From positions 1 through 33,491 of the forward strand of contig CAZSYU010000039.1 in NCBI GenBank assembly GCA_964611345.1: DNA of 33,491 nucleotides. Direction: 5' to 3'. How positions within the stretch are numbered: position 1 is the first letter of the stretch; each line of letters starts with the position of its first letter. This document shows, in pieces, positions 25,178 through 33,135 of this stretch. Position numbers and translations under genes: made by a program. This DNA comes from JALZVT01 sp964611345. Its GTDB lineage: Bacteria; Pseudomonadota; Gammaproteobacteria; Pseudomonadales; Azotimanducaceae. The notes beneath the pieces were generated by a model. The model saw nothing but the letters and a program-made list of their open reading frames with translations, ran no database searches and was not told the origin of the DNA.

Positions 25178-25795
25178 TCAGCAAACAGAACAGAGTTGAC
25201 TACTGGCACCGTCTGTCTGCACTTGACGAAACGTCAAGTTAACACGCGCACCACAAGGTGCTTTGCATCTGGGTATCGAATGCTGAAAGTCCTCCTGAGA
25301 AACACCGCGCATCATCAACAACGAACCGTGCTCAAGCTCAATAGATTGACTCTTGCGCCGAACACCTGGTGTCTTCTTTGCACTCCGCACCAGCATGGTT
25401 CGGGTAGCGCCAAGGCTCAAAGACGCAATCACGGGTTCGCGCCCCAGCTCTGGCTCATCATCCGCGTGCCAGCCCATCGCGTCATTGTGGTCGTTATACC
25501 GATTAAGTAGCGCGAAATTAAATTGCGCCTGCAGATCCTGTTGCAGTCTTGCTCGCAGCGCCTCCAGAGGCGCAAGCCAGCCACAAGCCCGATGCTCAGC
25601 ACCACTGTAGCGATAGCCGACCCCCGAATCCCCATACCAGCAGACCTGGCGGGGCGAGCGCACCTCACGGCCAAACATCTGCACATGCTCAGTACGCCAT
25701 GCCGCTTGTTCGAGCAAACCCGCGAAAAGTTCATCCGCCTCCTGGTTCGAGAGAAAGCCCTGAATCAGTTCGAAGGGTTCGACGGCACCGCGCAT
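25178..25795 (-). CDS. AlkB-like 2-oxoglutarate/Fe(II) dioxygenase
   Basis: AlkB superfamily oxygenase, 205 residues, of the ALKBH2/3-like bacterial type, which removes alkyl lesions from DNA or RNA bases. The iron ligands are His110 and Asp112 (GWHADDE) and His172 (QHSIPR); 2-oxoglutarate contacts are Arg184 and Arg190 in RVNLTFR. The substrate loop motif LLNRYNDHNDAMGWHADDEP is intact. The open frame continues upstream, antisense-like within kdsB, with no similarity; the ATG at 25795, 17 nt after the kdsB stop, is the likely start. No strong ribosome binding site, so probably translated with kdsB. A DNA repair gene between kdsB and murB is unusual. Confidence 0.92.
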   Translation of the reverse strand: MRGAVEPFELIQGFLSNQEADELFAGLLEQAAWRTEHVQMFGREVRSPRQVCWYGDSGVGYRYSGAEHRACGWLAPLEALRARLQQDLQAQFNFALLNRYNDHNDAMGWHADDEPELGREPVIASLSLGATRTMLVRSAKKTPGVRRKSQSIELEHGSLLMMRGVSQEDFQHSIPRCKAPCGARVNLTFRQVQTDGASSQLCSVC

Positions 25796-25812
25796 GTCCC
25801 GAGAGCGCCGCA

Positions 25813-26661
25813 CTAAGCCAGCAACTCCCGGACGCGCGCCAGATCCTTTGGTGTATCGACACCCGCCGCCGCTGGCTCTACCGCCGGCAGCACGGTGAGC
25901 GAAATGCCATTTTCGAGCAGACGTAACTGCTCCAGCGATTCCTGTTTTTCCAGTGCTGATGGGGCAAGGGACACAAATTTCTGCAAAGCCGCTACTCGAT
26001 ACCCGTACAAACCGATGTGACGCCAACCCCAGGGCGCTGCAGGAACATCAGCTAGAGCTTCAGACTCAGTGGCTGCCTCTGTGTTTGGGGTCGCTGGGTT
26101 TGGGGTCGTAGGGTTTAAGGTCGCAGGCCCAATGCCAGACCCGTGGCCAAAGTCGTAGGGAATGGCGGCTCGGGAAAACAACAAAGCTCGATCACTTTTG
26201 TCGACAACAACTTTCACGCAATTTGGGTCCTGCCGGTCAGCTTCAAGCGCAATGGGCTCACGTAACGTGCACACATCAATGTCTGGCGCGCTAGCAAGCC
26301 GCCCTCCCACCTGGGCAACTAACGCAGGCGGCAACAATGGTTCGTCCCCCTGGACATTAAGCACGATCTCAGCGCCTTCCCACCCCCGTTTTTGCACCAC
26401 TTCATAAACCCGGTCCGACCCCGATTGATGATCCGGTGACGTTAGCAGGGCGTCGAAACCAGCATCAATGACAGCATCTACAATGCGTTGATCATCCGTC
26501 GCCACGGTAACATCGATGGGGTTTGCCGCCGCGACCGCACGCGCAACGTGAACAATCATTGGCAGGCCGCCGATGTCAGCCAGGGGTTTGCCAGGCAGCC
26601 GACTGGATTCATAGCGCGCCGGTATCACAACGTGGAAGTCTGTCTCATCCGTATCAGCCAT
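25813..26661 (-). CDS. kdsB: 3-deoxy-manno-octulosonate cytidylyltransferase
   Basis: CMP-KDO synthetase, 282 residues, activates KDO for lipopolysaccharide. Motifs: VVIPARYESSRLPGKPL (11-27), TSPDHQSGSDRV (74-85), NVQGDEPLL (102-110) and SRAAIPYD. The usual length is about 248; the excess sits in an insertion at about 172-210, rich in Pro, Asn, Thr and Ala and built partly of TPNPA repeats, at the position of a surface loop before RHIGLYGYR. Catalytic residues outside it are intact. The ATG overlaps the lpxK stop by 8 nt. Confidence 0.95.
   Translation of the reverse strand: MADTDETDFHVVIPARYESSRLPGKPLADIGGLPMIVHVARAVAAANPIDVTVATDDQRIVDAVIDAGFDALLTSPDHQSGSDRVYEVVQKRGWEGAEIVLNVQGDEPLLPPALVAQVGGRLASAPDIDVCTLREPIALEADRQDPNCVKVVVDKSDRALLFSRAAIPYDFGHGSGIGPATLNPTTPNPATPNTEAATESEALADVPAAPWGWRHIGLYGYRVAALQKFVSLAPSALEKQESLEQLRLLENGISLTVLPAVEPAAAGVDTPKDLARVRELLA
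26081..26125. repeat. 15-bp tandem repeat in kdsB
   Basis: Three 15-bp units (26081-26095, 26096-26110, 26111-26125; middle one GGGTTTGGGGTCGTA) with 1-4 differences. On the coding strand they read as PNPAT/PNPTT-type repeats in the inserted loop of KdsB. Confidence 0.85.
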
Positions 26662-27853
26662 CTATTGATTCCTCGGAGGTCGGAGCGGACCGGTTACTGG
26701 GCAGACCAGAACTTGCAAGCCCCGATCGAGCCGGGACATCTTGCGGGACTCGCCGCATAACTTCTTGCAAGAGACGATCAAGGCGTTGCTCGTCGGCAGC
26801 ACAGAAGACGAGCTGACGATTCAATACCCAGACCTGTTGGAGCCAGTCAGATACGCTCGCAACAGGCAGCGACCGCAGCTTGACCGCGTCTTTGCCCGTG
26901 GTAACTACCACAGAGTCGCGCGGCCAATCTGGAGTAAAACCCGAATAACTGGCGTGATCCGCCAATGCTCTCTGCGTTAGGGTGCAGCCCAACGCCAACA
27001 AATCTGCATGAAAGCGCTCAGGATTGCCAATACCGGACAGTGCTACACAGTGGTTTCCAACAAAGGGTGAATTGTCGAGCGCGACGGTTTCATTACTAAG
27101 CAAGTGAGTGGCAGACACGGGTCGCAACAAGCCACGCAACCGGGGAACACCCCCAGCATCACCAGTGGGGTTGCTTAGGGAGCCAGTATCCGGAGACTGA
27201 GCGCTGATCGCCGCCGAGCGGGCAGTTTCAATAACGCAGTCTACCGATTGTAATCGCGCAACAGGCTCGCGCAGCGGACCCACCGGCAGTAGATGGCCAT
27301 TGCCGTGTTGTCGATGGGTATCAACCAGCGCAAATTCGAGATCTCGTTTTAATCGGTAGTGCTGTAAGCCATCGTCGCTGACGATCACATCGCAACCGAA
27401 GAGTTCATGCAACCAACGCGCTGCCGCCGCTCTGTCTGGGCCAATAACCACCGGACACTCGAGCCGGGTCGCAAGCTCTACCGCCTCATCTCCGCACCGG
27501 GCCGGATCACTCCGCGGGGTAACCACTCGCGGCCAGGTCGCACTGCTCGCACCATAGCCGCGCGCAACAACCCCGGCCTGCACGCCCTGTTTGCGAAGGC
27601 GTTCAACAACGTGCATCACCACAGGGGTCTTACCAGTACCGCCAGCCACTATGTTACCGATCACCACGACCGGCGGATGAGTTTTGTTGGTAGAAGATTC
27701 GCTGCGCTGGATCTGCGTCAGCGCCGTCTTGCGTCTGTGCTCTGCAATTGCGCCATACAGCGCTGACAACGGGGTGAACAGACGCAACCAGCCTGCTCGT
27801 CCGTACCAACGAGATTCAAGCAAGCGACGCACATAGTCGCGCACTACTGGCAT
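26654..27853 (-). CDS. lpxK: Tetraacyldisaccharide 4'-kinase
   Basis: LpxK, 399 residues, phosphorylates the lipid A precursor at the 4' position at the inner membrane. The P-loop is GNIVAGGTGKTP (about 66-77); VVARGYG and VIVSDDGLQHYRL follow, all typical, and an N-terminal hydrophobic segment (about 20-38) associates it with the membrane. Longer than the about 330 residues of E. coli: extra residues at about 215-240 (Ser, Thr, Gly and Pro rich) and a C-terminal tail. Starts 3 nt after the msbA stop; the end overlaps kdsB by 8 nt. The small Trm112-like ycaR gene that often sits between lpxK and kdsB is missing. Confidence 0.94.
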   Translation of the reverse strand: MPVVRDYVRRLLESRWYGRAGWLRLFTPLSALYGAIAEHRRKTALTQIQRSESSTNKTHPPVVVIGNIVAGGTGKTPVVMHVVERLRKQGVQAGVVARGYGASSATWPRVVTPRSDPARCGDEAVELATRLECPVVIGPDRAAAARWLHELFGCDVIVSDDGLQHYRLKRDLEFALVDTHRQHGNGHLLPVGPLREPVARLQSVDCVIETARSAAISAQSPDTGSLSNPTGDAGGVPRLRGLLRPVSATHLLSNETVALDNSPFVGNHCVALSGIGNPERFHADLLALGCTLTQRALADHASYSGFTPDWPRDSVVVTTGKDAVKLRSLPVASVSDWLQQVWVLNRQLVFCAADEQRLDRLLQEVMRRVPQDVPARSGLASSGLPSNRSAPTSEESIDG

Positions 27854-27856
27854 CAG

Positions 27857-29617
27857 TTAGCTAACGTTCTCGACAGCTAACTCGCTGTCATACAACCGCG
27901 CATAGGCACCGCCGGAGTCCAGCAATACAGCGTGACTACCTGCCTCTACCACCCTACCCTTATCTACCACCAAAATGACGTCAGCGTTTTCGATGGTGGA
28001 CAACCGGTGGGCAATTACCATGGTGGTGCGATCTCTCATAACTTCTTCCAGCGCCGCTTGAATGTGTCTTTCTGATTCGTTGTCGAGCGCCGACGTGGCC
28101 TCGTCGAGAATGAGAATCGGCGCATCCTTCAGTAGCGCCCGGGCGATCGCAATTCTCTGGCGCTGGCCACCTGACAGCTTGGTCCCGTTATCCCCCACCT
28201 CGGTATCGAGGCCTTCGGGTAACTCCTCGATAAAGACATCCGCATGCGCCTTGGCGATCGCCTGTGTTAGCTCTCCAGTAGTTTTTGTATGCAGCGCACC
28301 ATAGGCAATGTTGCGCAACAACGAATCGTTAAACAGCACAACCTGCTGGTTAACGAAAGCGATCTGCTCCCGCAGGCTTTTCAAGTCATAATCGGCAATA
28401 GGCACGCCGTCCAACAGTACCGAACCTTCTAACGCATCGTAAAAACGGGGAATCAGGTTAATGATGGTCGATTTGCCGCCACCCGAACGTCCCACCAACG
28501 CAACTGTCTGCCCCGGTTCTACCGTGAAGTTCACGCCGTCGAGTACATTTTCTTTGCTGGTATCGTAGGCGAAACCCACGTCACGAAACTCGATGCGGCC
28601 AGAGATGTTGGCGGCAGACCGCGTACCAGAATTCATTTCTACCGGCTGGTCAAACTGCTCGAACACATCTTCGGCCGCCGCCAGCCCACGCTGTAACTTG
28701 GCGTTAACTTCCGACAGCTTTTTAATCGGCTTCGCCAGCAATCCGGCCAGCGTCATGAAAAACAACACATCGCCAGCAGACAGATCGCCACCAATGCTGG
28801 GGTTGAATAACAGTGCAATCAGAAACGCAAGCGCACCGGCGACGATCAACTGAATGATTTGCACACTGGCTGCTTTGGTCAAGATCATTTTTAGATTCTG
28901 GCGACGATTTCGATCACTCGCCTTGAAGAAGCGATGCTGTTCATAAGATTCACCACCGAATATACGTACAGCCCGGTGCCCATTAACCATCTCGGTAGCA
29001 ACGTGCGTGACATCGCCCATAGAGCCCTGTATGCGCTGACTAATACGGCGAAACCGCTTGGACGCAAAGCGGGTTATCACGGCAACAATGGGGGTGACCG
29101 CGAGAAATATCAGAGACAACTTCCAGCTGGTAAACAGCATGGCGCCGATCAACAGAATGACCTTGGTGCCGTCCTGCATCAGTGTTTTCAGCGCATCCGA
29201 TGCCGTGTCGCGAAGCTGTGCCACGTTAAAGGTGAGCCGCGATACCAGATGACCCTGGGCGCTACGATCAAAATAGGACGTCGGCATGTTTACCAGTTGG
29301 TTGAACAACTCAGTACGAATGCTATGCACTACATGAAAGGATATGCGGCCCAGAAAGAGTTCACCAACGACACCCCCAACCCCACGCACAAGGGCTGCCA
29401 ACAACACCATCAAAGGAAAGGCCACTGCCGCGCTGGCGGGCGGGTCTTGCCATACGTCAACCACCTCGCGCACAAGATTCGCGAAGTAAACCTCAGCGGC
29501 ATTGCCGAATAGAAACCCAATAACCGCTGCAATAAACAGCGGCCAAAGGGGTATCACATAAGCGAGTAGGCGTTTATAGAGCTGCCAGTCGGACGATTTC
29601 TTCGACTCAGCTTTCAT
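27857..29617 (-). CDS. msbA: Lipid A export ABC transporter MsbA
   Basis: Half-size ABC exporter, 586 residues, homodimer that flips lipid A-core across the inner membrane. Six membrane helices lie in about residues 20-310 (first pair near 22-45 and 65-90). The nucleotide-binding domain has Walker A GRSGGGKST (about 380-388), signature LSGGQRQR (about 482-489), Walker B LILDEATSALD (about 504-514) and the switch His in VIAHRLSTI. Its ATG overlaps the exbD stop by 11 nt. Other lipid-exporting homologues exist, but adjacency to lpxK and kdsB supports MsbA. Confidence 0.94.
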   Translation of the reverse strand: MKAESKKSSDWQLYKRLLAYVIPLWPLFIAAVIGFLFGNAAEVYFANLVREVVDVWQDPPASAAVAFPLMVLLAALVRGVGGVVGELFLGRISFHVVHSIRTELFNQLVNMPTSYFDRSAQGHLVSRLTFNVAQLRDTASDALKTLMQDGTKVILLIGAMLFTSWKLSLIFLAVTPIVAVITRFASKRFRRISQRIQGSMGDVTHVATEMVNGHRAVRIFGGESYEQHRFFKASDRNRRQNLKMILTKAASVQIIQLIVAGALAFLIALLFNPSIGGDLSAGDVLFFMTLAGLLAKPIKKLSEVNAKLQRGLAAAEDVFEQFDQPVEMNSGTRSAANISGRIEFRDVGFAYDTSKENVLDGVNFTVEPGQTVALVGRSGGGKSTIINLIPRFYDALEGSVLLDGVPIADYDLKSLREQIAFVNQQVVLFNDSLLRNIAYGALHTKTTGELTQAIAKAHADVFIEELPEGLDTEVGDNGTKLSGGQRQRIAIARALLKDAPILILDEATSALDNESERHIQAALEEVMRDRTTMVIAHRLSTIENADVILVVDKGRVVEAGSHAVLLDSGGAYARLYDSELAVENVS

Positions 29618-30032
29618 CTTCCGGGTTTTGTGTGGTGATGCTAATTCGGCTCAACCCTACCTGCCCCGCAGCGTCCATGGCGCGAACAACAGATTGGTGA
29701 GATGAATTGGCATCCGCCGTGACGATCAGTCGTGACTTCAGATCCCCACCAGCGGCTTCCTTCAGGCCACGGATAAGCGTTTCTATTTTGCTGTTTACCA
29801 GCAGTTGAGAGTTGATCGAATACTCGCCTTCGCGACTAATACTGACTTCCAACACCTTGCCTTCGATCTGTTGCAATTCACCTGCGGCCTCCGGCAGGTC
29901 AATTTTCAACTGCGTTTCGCGAATGAAGGTGGTCGATACCATGAAGAAAATAAGCAGCAGAAACACCACATCGATCAGCGGTGTCAGCTCCACGTTAGTG
30001 TCCATGCTGTCGCTTAAACGCTGAACCTTCAC
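29607..30032 (-). CDS. exbD: ExbD/TolR family biopolymer transport protein
   Basis: 141 residues. Short cytoplasmic N-terminus, one membrane helix at about 18-36 (LTPLIDVVFLLLIFFMV) with the essential proton-conducting Asp in PLIDVV, then a periplasmic domain. Works with ExbB as a proton-driven motor, usually for TonB. No tonB is in the window, and in this envelope operon the pair might serve another partner. GTG start overlapping the exbB stop by 4 nt (GTGA). Confidence 0.93.
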   Translation of the reverse strand: MKVQRLSDSMDTNVELTPLIDVVFLLLIFFMVSTTFIRETQLKIDLPEAAGELQQIEGKVLEVSISREGEYSINSQLLVNSKIETLIRGLKEAAGGDLKSRLIVTADANSSHQSVVRAMDAAGQVGLSRISITTQNPEDES

Positions 30033-30673
30033 GCTCGCGACTCGCTTTCACCAAGCGCCTCAGAAACCGACCGATCACCCATCATTATGTCGATTAGCTT
30101 GCTGCCTTGCTGTTCCAGGGTAACTGCATGCTCATCCACCTTACGGACGAACATACGGTGAAAGATAAGCGCCGGTATGGCCACAGCGATACCCGCCGCC
30201 GTAGTAATGAGTGCTTGCGAAATACCCCCGGCCAAAACGTTGGCGTTACCCGCGCCGTGCAACTGCAAGGCCTGAAACACTTTGATCATGCCAACGACTG
30301 TACCCAGCAGGCCAACCAGCGGGCTAATTGCGGCGATGGTTCCAAGCGCAGTGAGGTAACGCTGGAGTTCGTGCATGACCTGTCCCGCGGCTTCCTCCAT
30401 CGCTTCTTTCATAATCTCGCGGCCACGCTTGGCATTTACCAGCCCCGCCGCCAGAACCTGCCCCAGCGGACTGCCAGTGCGCAGATCCCGCAGTTTCTGG
30501 GGATCGAGTTTTTTCTCTTTAACCGCGCCCCAGGTGTTCGCCAGTAAATCGTTAGGCGCGACCCGTGCTTGCTGCAGGGTCCACCAACGCTCCACCGAAA
30601 TCGCAGCCGCCAATACGCTGCAGAGCAGGATGGGCACCATCAACCAGCCGCCCGACTGAATAAGTTCTAACAC
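30029..30673 (-). CDS. exbB: ExbB/TolQ family motor protein
   Basis: MotA/TolQ/ExbB proton channel family, 214 residues. Three membrane helices: about 9-27, 105-130 (ALGTIAAISPLVGLLGTVVGMI) and 150-172 (ALITTAAGIAVAIPAL). The latter two carry the conserved small residues and the proton-channel Thr. GTG start with GAGGAG about 10 nt upstream. It appears to be the first gene of the operon reaching to murB. comEC, upstream of exbB in several relatives, is absent. Confidence 0.93.
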   Translation of the reverse strand: MLELIQSGGWLMVPILLCSVLAAAISVERWWTLQQARVAPNDLLANTWGAVKEKKLDPQKLRDLRTGSPLGQVLAAGLVNAKRGREIMKEAMEEAAGQVMHELQRYLTALGTIAAISPLVGLLGTVVGMIKVFQALQLHGAGNANVLAGGISQALITTAAGIAVAIPALIFHRMFVRKVDEHAVTLEQQGSKLIDIMMGDRSVSEALGESESRA

Positions 30674-30734
30674 CGACGCAAAACTCCTCTTCGTCTAAAT
30701 AAAATAAATCGCAATACTGTCCACTAAAGCGCTC

Positions 30735-30753
30735 TCGGCAACGCCGAACGGCG
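30735..30753 (-). other. Two mutually exclusive hairpins before exbB
   Basis: TCGGC (30735-30739) can pair with GCCGA (30743-30747), or CGCCG (30742-30746) can pair with CGGCG (30749-30753). The two use the same bases, so only one forms. They lie between the aldolase-like gene's stop and exbB. No T run. Function unknown. Confidence 0.3.
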
Positions 30754-30773
30754 GGGAACATATACCGATTATG

Positions 30774-31931
30774 TCACCACACACAACCACGACCGGTAAT
30801 GGGCCACAGACTGTGCGCATAACCGTCCTTATGCACCCAGTAATAGTCATAAAGGTTGACGGTTGGGTCGCAATGCGGGGTGATCATACGAAACTTTCGC
30901 CCAACTAGTGGTTCTTGTTGCCCTTTGGGCAAAATCGCAACCCCCTGCTCATCTCCGGCAAACTTGAACCGCGCGCCTGGCAGATCAACAAACTCGGGCG
31001 CGACCGTCTCCGACGCCATTGCTTTAAAACCGCAATCGAGCGTGACCACACCCTGCACGGGCTGGCTGATTGCGCTGGCCTGGATCGTTAACGCGGGGAC
31101 AAAGGGCAGCTGCTCCCCCTCGTTCACCGCGCCAATTTTTTGGTACTCGACGTCCATGAACACATAGCTGCCCACCTGAAGATCTGTGAGTGCCGCAATT
31201 TCATGATCGATGTCATAGGTGCCGGTACCCGCACCGGTCACAATCTCGAGCTCAAAGCCGGCCTCTTTGATGTCCTGGGCAAGTTCCAGCGCCTTGTGCC
31301 AACTCGAAAGCGAGCGCTCTTGACGCTCCGCAAATCGTTCTACGTGTTGCAAATGCCCTGCATAGTGCTGAACACCACACAGCCGCAACAATGGATGACC
31401 TGCAATTCGCCTGGCGAGTGCAACCAACGCTCTGCCATCCCGATTGCCTGTCCGTCCCATTTCGACATCGATATCTAAAACAATGCCTAACTCCTGCTCG
31501 GCCGCTTCTGCCGCCGCGCTGGCAACGTCTAGCGCTAACTCGCTATCCAGCGCCAGTTTTAACCGAGGCGCTCGACTAAGCGTTTCAGCAATGAGACTAA
31601 CCCTATCGAATGTGGTAACTGGCGAGGTGACAAGAATGTCATCAATGCCACCCAGCGCCTGGACAAAGGCTTCAGACACCTTTGCAACGCACACGCCAAC
31701 CGCTCCAGCAGCGATCTGCCGCCGCGCAATTAGTGGGCACTTGTGAGTCTTGGCGTGGGGCCGTGGTTGCTTGCCGTGCGCCGCGAGGTGATCTGCCATG
31801 CGGGCTATATTCGCATCGAGCAGCACTTCATCGAGCAACAGAGCGGGTGTTGGCAGATCTTCAATTGGGCGCGGTTCGACGAGCTCAATAGCCTCGATTG
31901 GCCTGGCTGCCAATAGTTCCAACTCGATCAT
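30774..31931 (-). CDS. D-threonine aldolase-like / DSD1 family PLP enzyme
   Basis: Fold-type III (alanine racemase-like) PLP enzyme, 385 residues. The PLP lysine is Lys61 in PHAKTHK; the ITPHCDPTVNLYDYYWV segment (about 350-366) carries the HxD metal pair (His353, Asp355) seen in D-threonine aldolases, which argues for that branch over eukaryote-type D-serine dehydratase. GAVGVCVAKVSEA and TVNLYD fit the family. It would cleave D-beta-hydroxy amino acids or dehydrate D-serine; which, I cannot tell. The first about 25 residues are an Ile/Glu-rich lead. The ATG follows a G-rich stretch (AGGGGGGTAG). It sits between galU and exbB, without related genes. Cytoplasmic. Confidence 0.85.
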   Translation of the reverse strand: MIELELLAARPIEAIELVEPRPIEDLPTPALLLDEVLLDANIARMADHLAAHGKQPRPHAKTHKCPLIARRQIAAGAVGVCVAKVSEAFVQALGGIDDILVTSPVTTFDRVSLIAETLSRAPRLKLALDSELALDVASAAAEAAEQELGIVLDIDVEMGRTGNRDGRALVALARRIAGHPLLRLCGVQHYAGHLQHVERFAERQERSLSSWHKALELAQDIKEAGFELEIVTGAGTGTYDIDHEIAALTDLQVGSYVFMDVEYQKIGAVNEGEQLPFVPALTIQASAISQPVQGVVTLDCGFKAMASETVAPEFVDLPGARFKFAGDEQGVAILPKGQQEPLVGRKFRMITPHCDPTVNLYDYYWVHKDGYAHSLWPITGRGCVW

Positions 31932-31950
31932 CTACCCCCCCTTGACCTGA

Positions 31951-31976
31951 GGCTTCAAACTGGGGTTTCAAACTGA
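31951..31976. repeat. 13-bp tandem repeat between galU and the aldolase gene
   Basis: GGCTTCAAACTGG (31951-31963) and GGTTTCAAACTGA (31964-31976), 11 of 13 identical. Confidence 0.75.
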
Positions 31977-31988
31977 GACTCCAGGCCG

Positions 31989-32816
31989 CTAGCGCTCCAG
32001 GTACATGTTCTCGTAACAGTAGTTTGTGGCTTCGACGAAGCCTTGTACAGAGCCGCAATCAAAACGCTGACCCTTGAACTTGTAGGCAATCACACAACCA
32101 TCTTTTGCTTGCTGCAGTAACGCGTCGGTGATCTGCACTTCACCGTTTTTACCCGGCGGCGTCTTTTCTAGAATGTTAAAAATATCCGGCGTCAAAATGT
32201 AACGACCTATGATTGCCAGGTTGCTGGGAGCATCTTCCGGATCCGGCTTTTCTACCATGTCGGTTACACGAAACAGGTTCTCACTGATCTCGTCACCCGA
32301 AATCACACCGTACTTGTTGGTTTCATCCTGCGGCACTTCTTCGATAGCAACTATCGAGCAGCGAAACTGCCGAAACAGTTTGGTCATTTGTGCCAGGACA
32401 CCATCATCGGATCCCATGCAGAGGTCATCCGCCAGTACCACTGCGAAGGGCTCGTCACCAACAACGGTGCGACCCGCGAGAATGGCATCACCCAGACCAG
32501 CCATGTTAATTTGCCGGGTATAGCTGAACGTGCAGTTGTCGATGAGTTCTCGAATACCTTCGAGCATTTTCTCTTTGCCTGTGCCTGCGATCTGGTGCTC
32601 GAGCTCGTAACTGATATCAAAATGATCTTCGATCGCGCGCTTCCCTCTCCCGGTCACAAACCCAATGTCAGTGAGGCCAGCCGCAAAGGCTTCTTCAACA
32701 CCGTACTGAACCAGCGGCTTATCGAGAATCGGCAAGATTTCTTTGGGCATCGCCTTGGTTGCTGGCAGGAACCGAGTTCCATATCCCGCAACGGGAAACA
32801 GACACTTTTTGATCAT
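31989..32816 (-). CDS. galU: UTP-glucose-1-phosphate uridylyltransferase
   Basis: GalU, 275 residues (Pseudomonas 279), makes UDP-glucose for lipopolysaccharide core and exopolysaccharide. N-terminal VAGYGTRFLPATKAMPKEIL with the nucleotide-binding Gly-rich loop and catalytic Lys, then VLADDLC (about 108-114), EKP (about 170) and FDCGSVQGF near the C-terminus. The ATG has AAGGA 8 nt upstream. 57 nt separate it from the next gene, which may be co-transcribed. Confidence 0.95.
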   Translation of the reverse strand: MIKKCLFPVAGYGTRFLPATKAMPKEILPILDKPLVQYGVEEAFAAGLTDIGFVTGRGKRAIEDHFDISYELEHQIAGTGKEKMLEGIRELIDNCTFSYTRQINMAGLGDAILAGRTVVGDEPFAVVLADDLCMGSDDGVLAQMTKLFRQFRCSIVAIEEVPQDETNKYGVISGDEISENLFRVTDMVEKPDPEDAPSNLAIIGRYILTPDIFNILEKTPPGKNGEVQITDALLQQAKDGCVIAYKFKGQRFDCGSVQGFVEATNYCYENMYLER

Positions 32817-32922
32817 CGCGATATCCTTTTGCTGACTCTTTTTCGGCAGTTAGTTTTGCATGACTTAGGGAGGGGGAAAACCGGACCAGGCTAACTGCAG
32901 AACTTTGAACTGCGACCCGTTC

Positions 32923-32938
32923 TGACACCGATTTGTCA
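32923..32938. promoter_or_regulatory. Inverted repeat upstream of galU
   Basis: TGACA-N6-TGTCA (32923-32927, 32934-32938), operator-like, overlapping a TTGACA hexamer on the minus strand about 115 nt before the galU start. No known regulator can be assigned. Confidence 0.3.
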
Positions 32939-33044
32939 AACATGCGCGAATCCTAACAGTGTAGTGCGGGGTCACAAGTAAAGGCTTCACATATCAGGCA
33001 GATTAAGTCGGGCTAACCTGTTTGATTTGGCGGCTAGATCGGCT

Positions 33045-33123
33045 CTAAGTGCCGGGGTGCCCGGGGTGTAAGTGCCGGGGTGTAAGTGCACGCGTGTACG
33101 TGCTGGGGTGTATGTGTCCGTGT
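33045..33123. repeat. Degenerate 14-bp tandem repeat array
   Basis: Five 14-bp units, base form GTAAGTGCCGGGGT: 33045-33058, then after a 9-nt remnant 33068-33081, 33082-33095, 33096-33109 and 33110-33123. Similarity decays towards the right. It ends 12 nt before the stop of the small unknown gene. Confidence 0.85.
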
Positions 33124-33135
33124 GTCGGCAGGCGT

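Larger units (their letters stand above)
32817..33135 (-). other. Spacer between the small unknown gene and galU
   Basis: 319 nt without a supported gene. It contains the galU ribosome binding site, an inverted repeat (32923-32938) and a five-copy 14-bp repeat (33045-33123). A perfect TTGACA lies on the minus strand at 32939-32934, but no -10 element stands at the right distance. Confidence 0.6.

Noticed and set aside
25796..26026. Upstream 77 residues of the alkB frame
   Set aside because: Lies within kdsB in another frame; AlkB similarity begins at the ATG at 25795.
32719..32943. 74-residue frame across the galU start
   Set aside because: Overlaps galU and its leader, with no domain.
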